Source: Bin87 sp965262485
GTDB lineage: Bacteria > Chloroflexota > Dehalococcoidia > Lucifugimonadales > UBA3495
Assembly: GCA_965262485.1 (NCBI GenBank)
Contig: OZ253540.1
Span: forward strand, 1,736,001-1,800,000
Length of the DNA stretch: 64,000 nt
Direction of reading: 5' to 3'
A program made the position numbers and the translations under genes. Under the pieces are notes generated by a model. The model ran no database searches and had not been told where the DNA came from. It saw nothing but the letters and a program-made list of their open reading frames with translations. This document shows positions 58,995-64,000 of this stretch, one piece after another. The stretch's first letter is position 1. Each line of letters begins with the position of its first letter.

Positions 58995-59762
58995 ATGTTG
59001 ACGCAAAAGCAGTTGCAAACCACGAAGGATTACCTAGCCGCCGCCGACCGGGAGTTTGAGAACGCCGACGCGCTGGCCGGCACGGAACGGCTGTGGACGG
59101 CAATCACGCATACGCTCACGGCCATCGCCGAAGCAAAGGGCTGGTCGTATGACGCGGGCGACCTGTTTCCCGTGGTGCAGAAACTGGCCGAGCGAGATGA
59201 GCAGGTCAGCTATATCCTCGAAGGCATATACGCTGCCGCAGAAGGCCATCCTGGTCTGGTTCGCGCCGAGTATTTCCGGTTTGAGGACGGCGACACCCAC
59301 CGGGCGCGGCGGCTGGCGCGAGAGTTCATTGACACGGTTCTGGCGTTGGCGGCACAATCCGATAAGGCCGCTTTATGCTTGGGGGACGATATGCTGACGC
59401 ACCAGGAACTGAAAACCGCGCAGGACTACCTGGACGCCGCCGACCGGGAGTTTGAAAACGCCGACGCGCTGGCGGCCACGGAACATCTGTGGGCGGCGAT
59501 CACGCATACCCTCAAAGCCGTGGCCGACAAAAACGGGTGGGAATACGATACGAACCACCTCTTTCCGGTGGTTGAGAAGCTCGCCGACACAAATGGCCAA
59601 GACGACGATATTCTGCAAAGCTCGTATTTGGCGGCGAAAAGCTTTCCGAACAAGGTTCACTATGGATATTTCGTTTGGGAGGATGGCGACAGCCACTGGA
59701 TGCGCCGTGTCACACACGAATTCATCGCTGCGGTACAGGAATTGGCAGGACGATCCCAATGA
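58995..59762 (+). CDS. tandem PaREP1/HEPN-like helical protein (two fused copies)
   Basis: 255 residues made of two copies of one domain. Residues 1-132 and 133-255 align throughout: LTTKDYLAAADREFENADALAGTE versus the second copy's TAQDYLDAADREFENADALA; FPVVQKL versus FPVVEKL; EYFRFEDGDTHRARRLAREFI versus GYFVWEDGDSHWMRRVTHEF. The second copy begins with its own ATG (59391) behind GGGGGAC, so it was once a separate gene whose stop has been lost. The helical, Glu/Ala-rich pattern resembles PaREP1/HEPN-type families. No RX4-6H motif is present. Function unknown. It overlaps the next gene by four bases. Confidence 0.65.
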   Translation: MLTQKQLQTTKDYLAAADREFENADALAGTERLWTAITHTLTAIAEAKGWSYDAGDLFPVVQKLAERDEQVSYILEGIYAAAEGHPGLVRAEYFRFEDGDTHRARRLAREFIDTVLALAAQSDKAALCLGDDMLTHQELKTAQDYLDAADREFENADALAATEHLWAAITHTLKAVADKNGWEYDTNHLFPVVEKLADTNGQDDDILQSSYLAAKSFPNKVHYGYFVWEDGDSHWMRRVTHEFIAAVQELAGRSQ

Positions 59763-60136
59763 CTACTGCAACGCTGTCACTATCAGAGCACGTTGCCATA
59801 GCGCAGGAATTGCTGGATGAAGCCGAAGCGGAGTTCGCTGCCAGCAAAATCCTGAAAGGGTCGGAAATGCTGTGGGGCGCGGCGGCTCATGCGCTGATAG
59901 CCATTGCCCTCCGGCTCAACCGCCCGTTCAACAGCCACGGCGCGTTGCGGAATGTTACTACCCGGCTGCCTCATGTTCCCGGTCAACCTCCATGGCGGGA
60001 CGAGTATAATGCGGCGGAAGAACTGCATATTAATTTCTATCACGGTCAGTTGAGCGACGAGGATGTTGTGGATTACCGGCCGCGGATACGCCGTTTCGTC
60101 GGCCGCCTGCTCGCCGTCACCAACGAACCTGTTTGA
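59759..60136 (+). CDS. PaREP1-like helical protein, third related copy
   Basis: 125 residues. The ATG at 59759 overlaps the preceding stop as ATGA, implying coupled translation. The N-terminus AIAQELLDEAEAEFAASKIL and SEMLWGAAAHALIAIALRLN parallel the two domains of the previous gene. The segment EELHINFYHGQLSDEDVVDY is close to what I recall of the PaREP1 family. It is followed by RIRRFVGRLL. Likely partner or paralogue of the fused protein. No toxin-antitoxin identity can be claimed, although HEPN-related small proteins often come in such pairs. Confidence 0.65.
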   Translation: MTTATLSLSEHVAIAQELLDEAEAEFAASKILKGSEMLWGAAAHALIAIALRLNRPFNSHGALRNVTTRLPHVPGQPPWRDEYNAAEELHINFYHGQLSDEDVVDYRPRIRRFVGRLLAVTNEPV

Positions 60137-60148
60137 GGAGCTGACAAC

Positions 60149-61060
60149 TTGACCACCACAATCGGTTTCATTGGTTTGGGTCGCATGGGATTGCCCATGT
60201 CGTACAACCTCCTTCGGGCGGGTTATGACCTCACCGTCCACAACCGAAGCCAGGAAAAAGTCCGTCAGATCGCAGACGCTGGCGCGACTGCAGCCGCCTC
60301 CGCCGCCGAATTGACCGCCCGTTGCGAAATCGTCCTCGCCTGCCTGCCCGACGTCGCAACCTGCGAATCGGTATTGCTGGGCCACGGCGGAGTGCTCCAA
60401 AACGCCCGCCCGGGTCAGGTTATCGTAGATCACAGCACGGTCGGCGCCTCCACTTCCAAAGCCTGCGCCGCAGCGGCCCAGGCCAAAGGCGCAATTTTTC
60501 TCGACGCACCGATCAGCGGCGGAACCGAACGCGCCACCGACGGAACCCTCACCATTATGGTCGGTGGCCCGCCCGAGGGATATGAACGCGCGCGGGAGAT
60601 ATTCGACGTTATGGGCGCCGTGGTGCGCCACGTTGGACCCACCGGGTCCGGCACCGCCGCCAAGCTGGTGAACCAACTCCTGGTAGGCGTTCACATGGTC
60701 GCGGCAGCCGAAGCAATGCTGCTGGGCGCCAAATCCGGCGCAGACCCGGCCCTCGTCTTTGAGCTGGTCAGCTCAGGCTGGGGGCAAAGCTTCATGCTGG
60801 ACCGAAACGCCCCCGCCATGCTGGACCGCGATTTCGACGGCATCCGTACCCAGATGCGCGTATTCCTGAAGGATTTGGGGCTGATTCGGGAAATGGCGCG
60901 CGACCTCGAAACTCCCATTCCCGGCGGCGATCTGGCGTTCCGGCTGTTTGGCGAGGCAGTGGAACAGGGCCTGGGTGACATGGACGGGGCTGCCATCGTG
61001 CTCCCTATGGAGCAGGATGCCCGCTTCCGGATCAGTCGCCACGAAAACGCCACCGGCTAG
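60149..61060 (+). CDS. 3-hydroxyisobutyrate dehydrogenase-family enzyme (HIBADH/GarR)
   Basis: 303 residues from a TTG at 60149 with GAGGAG upstream. Rossmann motif IGFIGLGRMGLPMSYNLL, then DHSTVGAS and the substrate loop DAPISGGTERATDGTLTIMVGG. Catalytic Lys lies in GSGTAAKLVNQLLVG. The all-helical C-terminal half is of normal length. It oxidises 3-hydroxyisobutyrate or reduces tartronate semialdehyde with NAD(P). A class IV aminotransferase follows 49 bases later, hinting at branched-chain or related amino-acid metabolism. The specific substrate is uncertain. Confidence 0.9.
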   Translation: MTTTIGFIGLGRMGLPMSYNLLRAGYDLTVHNRSQEKVRQIADAGATAAASAAELTARCEIVLACLPDVATCESVLLGHGGVLQNARPGQVIVDHSTVGASTSKACAAAAQAKGAIFLDAPISGGTERATDGTLTIMVGGPPEGYERAREIFDVMGAVVRHVGPTGSGTAAKLVNQLLVGVHMVAAAEAMLLGAKSGADPALVFELVSSGWGQSFMLDRNAPAMLDRDFDGIRTQMRVFLKDLGLIREMARDLETPIPGGDLAFRLFGEAVEQGLGDMDGAAIVLPMEQDARFRISRHENATG

Positions 61061-61109
61061 ACGTCAATCGCCAACGCAGCAGCCACGCTCAATCTCGGAG
61101 GTTCAGGCC

Positions 61110-62030
61110 ATGCCGGCAGAGAAAACGGTTTATTTCAACGGGGAATTCATGCCCGCCGACCAGGTAGGAATCTCCATTTACGACCGCGGATTCCTCTACG
61201 GAGATGCCGTTTTTGACGCAACTCGTACCTTCAACGGCAAAACTTTCCGGTTGGACCGGCACATCAACCGCCTTTATGACTCACTGCGCTATCTACGCAT
61301 CGACGTGGGCATGAGCAAAAACGAAATGACGGAGGCTACCGAGGCTGTGGTAGCCCACAATTACCCCCTGCTGCCGCCCGGTCAGGATATGTGGGTCATG
61401 CAGCGCATCAGCCGGGGCGTCGAAGCGCCGGACCGGGCCGGCGGTATTATCCCCACCGTGCTCATCGAAAGTCACCCGATCCCCTTCGCCGCCCGCGCGC
61501 CCCTGTATCGAGACGGCGTCAGAGTGAATACTCCTTCGGTTCAGCGCATCCCGCCCCGTTTCGTCAGCCCTCGGGCCAAAACCCACAACTACCTCAACCT
61601 CATTCTTGGGGAGCTGGAAGTGCATGCCGACGACCCACAGGCCTGGGCGATTCTGCTGGACGAGTTCGGCAACCTGACTGAGGGCCGGGGCAGCAACATT
61701 TTCATAGTCAAGAACGGCGTGGCGATCACCCCGCAATCCCAATACGTCCTGGAAGGAATAACCCGCAACCAGACGCTGGAGTTGGCCGCCGGTTTGGGTA
61801 TGCCCACCGAAGAACGCGATATCGACCTCTACGACGCCTACACCGCCGATGAAGCTTTCCTCACCTCCACCAGTTTGTGCATCTGCCCGGTATCGGCGAT
61901 AAACGGCGCTCCGGTAGGCGACGGCGCGGTACCAGGTCCGGTCACGGGTCGGTTGATGTCCGCTTTCAGCGACCTGGTGGGAATGGATTTCGCAGACCAA
62001 TACCTCTCTCATTTGCCCGCCGCTGACTAG
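61110..62030 (+). CDS. class IV aminotransferase (branched-chain aminotransferase-like)
   Basis: 306 residues from the ATG at 61110 with CGGAGGT upstream. Fold type IV: YFNGEFMPADQVGISIYDRGFLYGDAVFD, ATRTFNGKTFRLDRHINRL, the PLP lysine in SPRAKTHNYLN, EFGNLTEGRGSNIFIV, and TSLCICPVSAINGAPVGDG. It transfers amino groups between branched-chain or D-amino acids and 2-oxoglutarate; the group also includes 4-amino-4-deoxychorismate lyase, less likely here. Its stop codon TAG (62028-62030) is formed at the junction with an insertion sequence, so the last residue or two could be altered. Confidence 0.9.
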   Translation: MPAEKTVYFNGEFMPADQVGISIYDRGFLYGDAVFDATRTFNGKTFRLDRHINRLYDSLRYLRIDVGMSKNEMTEATEAVVAHNYPLLPPGQDMWVMQRISRGVEAPDRAGGIIPTVLIESHPIPFAARAPLYRDGVRVNTPSVQRIPPRFVSPRAKTHNYLNLILGELEVHADDPQAWAILLDEFGNLTEGRGSNIFIVKNGVAITPQSQYVLEGITRNQTLELAAGLGMPTEERDIDLYDAYTADEAFLTSTSLCICPVSAINGAPVGDGAVPGPVTGRLMSAFSDLVGMDFADQYLSHLPAAD

Positions 62031-62837
62031 GTTCTGTTGACATTTCACCGCAACCAGATGAGAGCGGCGGTGAAATGCAGGAAGCCCAGGTATCTGGTGT
62101 CCAGCTTCTCAAACCGGGAGAAGATCCGGCGGTAATGCTTTATTTTGTTGATGAAGCATTCGACCAGATGACGCTCCCGGTATAAATGTGTGTCGTAGTC
62201 GCAGGCTTGCTTCCGGTTGGAGCGTGGGGGAATCACCGGCGTCATGCCCCGCTCCAGAATGTGCTGGCGAAACCCCTGGGAGTCATACCCTTTGTCGGCC
62301 AGTACATGCTCGCCAGCATAACCGGCGATCAAACCCTCCGCCTGGGTGATGTCGTGCTGTTGCCCGCCGGTCAGTATGAATCGCAAGGGGTTGCCCAAGC
62401 CGTCCACGCTCACGTGAATCTTGGTGCTGAACCCACCGCGGCTCCGTCCCAGGGCCTGGGCTGCTTGGCCACCCTTTTGGGGGGAGCTCCCGCCGCGCAA
62501 GGGTGCGCCCGGACCACCGTGCTGTCGATGATGAGGTATTCCATATCAGGGTCGTCGGCCAAATGCTGATGCAGGAGTTCCCAGATACCCCGGTCGCTCC
62601 AGCGGGCGAATCGTTTGTAGACGCTGTTCCAGTTCCCATACTCGGCTGGAAGGAGCCGCCATTGGGCGCCGGAACGATCGACCCACAGCACGGCTTCTAT
62701 AAAACGTCGGCATTCTTCTTCCTGACCGACGTACAGTTCGGTGCGACTACGCAAGAACTGGAGAATCTTGGTCCATTTATCTGGAGAGAGTTCAAGTCTT
62801 GACATATTTCCATTGTAACCAAATGTCAACACAGCCT
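62030..62837 (-). mobile_element. IS5-family insertion sequence (frameshift type)
   Basis: Terminal inverted repeats of about 15 bases, GTTCTGTTGACATTT at 62031 and its inverse AAATGTCAACACAGC ending at 62835, with two mismatches. The size of about 806 bp, a two-frame transposase and flanking TA (CTAG left, CTAA right) fit the IS427/IS1031-like IS5 subgroup. It begins exactly at the stop codon of the aminotransferase gene and its right end abuts the IS982-type element. Confidence 0.85.
62045..62805 (-). CDS. IS5-family transposase, two overlapping frames
   Basis: Frame A (62805-62410) begins MSRLELSPDKWTKILQFL and has the IS5 N-terminal pattern WVDRSGAQWRLLP and the first catalytic Asp in YLIIDSTVVRAH. 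Frame B (62500-62045) carries the rest: GGFSTKIHVSVDGLGNPL, second Asp in LADKGYDSQGF, and Glu in ERHLVECFINKIKHYRR. The full DDE enzyme therefore needs a frameshift in the overlap; the minus-strand run CCCCCCAAAAG (62474-62484) is a good slippery site. Both parts look intact, so the element is probably functional. Confidence 0.9.
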
Positions 62838-63734
62838 AACCTTTGGTGCTAGTTTGAGATGATTTTGAAAATGTCACGAGGTTCCACTATGCTGTGAGTT
62901 GACACTCTCCACAACGGAGGAACCCCGTGAACATTGCGGATTTTATCACCGAACTCTACTGCCGGATAGACGACGCTTTGCCCGACGCACCCCAGCACAG
63001 TCAGGCCATCCTCTCCCTCAGCGAGCTGGTCACCATCGGAGCGCTCCAAGCTATGAAAAACATCAGCCAACGGGCCTTCTACCACTGGCTCAAAGACAAC
63101 TACGGCCAGCTCTTTCCCAAACTGCCGGAACGCACCCGCCTCTTCCGCCGCCTGGCAGCCAAGTCCTGCTGGACCGGCTATTTCCTGGCCCAGCCCACCA
63201 TCCTGGGGGTGGCCGACATCTACGGCATTGAACTGGGCCATCCAGTAAGGGCGGGCCGGCGGTTCCATCAAATCGGCAGGAAGGGCAAGTCCAATCATCG
63301 CTGGATCCTGGGCGGCAAACTGTGCGTCGTGCTCAACAAGTTCGGCCTGATTACCGATTGGGATTGCGCCACCGCCAACGTTCACGACCAGACTTTCCAA
63401 CCCCTGCTAGCCCACTACGACGGCCAGATGATTATCCTGACTGATACCGGCTTTCACCGCGCCCGGGGCGACCCGGCCAACGTGAAACTGTGTCGTCGCG
63501 GGCAGTGGAACGTGCGGATGATCGTGGAAACTACCTTCTCTATGCTGACTACCGTCTGGGGTGGCAAACGGATGCGTCATCACACTTGGCAAGGATTTGA
63601 GACCCACTTGGCCTACACCGTGGCCGCCTTCAACATACTGGTGCAATTGAATGGGTTCGAACCGGACCAAACCGGGCGCATTCATCGTTCCATTGCTCAA
63701 TTCGTCCTCTGATATTAACTAGCACCAATGGTTA
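62837..63734 (+). mobile_element. IS982-family insertion sequence
   Basis: The 18-base ends TAACCTTTGGTGCTAGTT (62837) and its inverse AACTAGCACCAATGGTTA (ending 63734) differ at one position. They flank a single complete transposase gene. The outer two or three bases may belong to the target. No longer target duplication could be recognised. It abuts the IS5-type element on its left. Confidence 0.85.
62927..63712 (+). CDS. IS982-family transposase
   Basis: 261 residues, GGAGG precedes the ATG. Typical N-terminus ADFITELYCRIDDALPDA with SLSELVTIGALQAMKNISQR. A DDE-type core follows: VADIYGIELGHPVRAGR (the first acidic site), RWILGGKLCVVLNKFGLITDWDCATANVHDQ, then LTDTGFHRARGDPANVKLC and the last acidic residue in MIVETTFSMLTTVW. 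The frame is complete, so transposition activity is possible. Confidence 0.92.
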   Translation: MNIADFITELYCRIDDALPDAPQHSQAILSLSELVTIGALQAMKNISQRAFYHWLKDNYGQLFPKLPERTRLFRRLAAKSCWTGYFLAQPTILGVADIYGIELGHPVRAGRRFHQIGRKGKSNHRWILGGKLCVVLNKFGLITDWDCATANVHDQTFQPLLAHYDGQMIILTDTGFHRARGDPANVKLCRRGQWNVRMIVETTFSMLTTVWGGKRMRHHTWQGFETHLAYTVAAFNILVQLNGFEPDQTGRIHRSIAQFVL

Positions 63735-63889
63735 TTAGGGCGCGTCCCTCGTTTTTCTACGCGACTCCGGGCAGATGCTTCTGCAGTTGCCGCGATGAGT
63801 AAATGTTCAGCGTCCGGTGGACGGTTTCCGTGTGCCGCGCTGGAAACCGTCTGATTAGACAAGGCCGCATCTCACTGGAGGAAAGAAAT

Positions 63890-64000
63890 ATGAACGTGAC
63901 AATTATCACTGCAATTCTGTCTTGGGTGCTTGTTCTAGCCGTTGCGGCGTGTGGGACTTCGGAAACCCAAATCAATTGGAACGACCCTATCGCCGAAGGT
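63890..64000 (+). CDS. start of a lipoprotein gene, truncated by the window
   Basis: ATG at 63890 with GGAGG at 63877-63881. The first 37 codons read as a lipoprotein signal: MNVTIITAILSWVLVLAVAAC, with the lipobox Cys at about 21, then GTSETQINWNDPIAEG. The mature protein is not in the window and cannot be identified. The 155 bases before it, after the IS982 end, show nothing else recognisable. Confidence 0.65.
   Translation, partial: MNVTIITAILSWVLVLAVAACGTSETQINWNDPIAEG

Overview
The window looks like a chromosomal segment of an uncultured, aerobic, GC-rich bacterium. The best guess is Chloroflexota of the SAR202/Dehalococcoidia kind. This is an inference from gene content: several luciferase-like flavin oxidoreductases, a DUF1800/DUF1501/NHL module, XdhC/MocA-type molybdenum-enzyme maturation, a GlcD-GlcF-type fused oxidase and a giant CARDB adhesin. 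No rRNA, tRNA or CRISPR array was seen. Many intergenic spaces carry short palindromic repeats.

Left end (1-4.8 kb): a graveyard. It holds a broken polynucleotide kinase-phosphatase/ligase gene, a transposase scrap and a substrate-binding-protein gene. That last gene was killed by a 17-bp start duplication, a 146-bp MITE with TA target duplication, and further frameshifts. Unreadable decayed coding DNA and repeats follow.

4.8-24.4 kb: mostly intact metabolism and surface genes. In order: a SelA-fold PLP enzyme, a PPOX-type flavoprotein and an SDR; the DUF1800-DUF1501-NHL operon; a DUF3179 lipoprotein whose start codon lies inside a dispersed repeat; a zur-znuA-znuB operon without an ATPase gene; fmdB, a DUF1461 membrane protein, mazG, sppA and an LLM oxidoreductase; a HepT/MntA toxin-antitoxin pair, serA and a PQQ-like beta-propeller lipoprotein.

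24.4-25.4 kb: a repeat cluster, then an orphan transcription unit. It has a near-consensus promoter, about 350 nt of structured RNA with two tiny overlapping ORFs behind a perfect Shine-Dalgarno, and a strong terminator. It fits no RNA family I could recognise and is the best candidate for something undescribed.

25.4-43.4 kb: an MFS exporter, a YcaC-type hydrolase, a MarR regulator, a mocA-like/xdhC pair, an IS110 element inside a dispersed repeat, an AhpD-like protein, an RND permease/adaptor pair, and a five-gene same-strand run of oxidoreductases and a methyltransferase.

43.8-52.8 kb: a secreted protein and a 2,639-residue CARDB-repeat surface protein, probably one operon. The large gene contains recent kilobase-scale internal duplications and a duplicated four-cysteine domain.

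52.8-64 kb: a GlcD-GlcF fusion, a PhnD-like protein without a signal peptide, a frameshifted DUF4145 gene, a 13-repeat LRR lipoprotein, a three-domain PaREP1/HEPN-like pair, a 3-hydroxyisobutyrate-dehydrogenase-like enzyme and a class IV aminotransferase. IS5-type and IS982-type elements abut at the aminotransferase stop codon, and a truncated lipoprotein gene ends the window.
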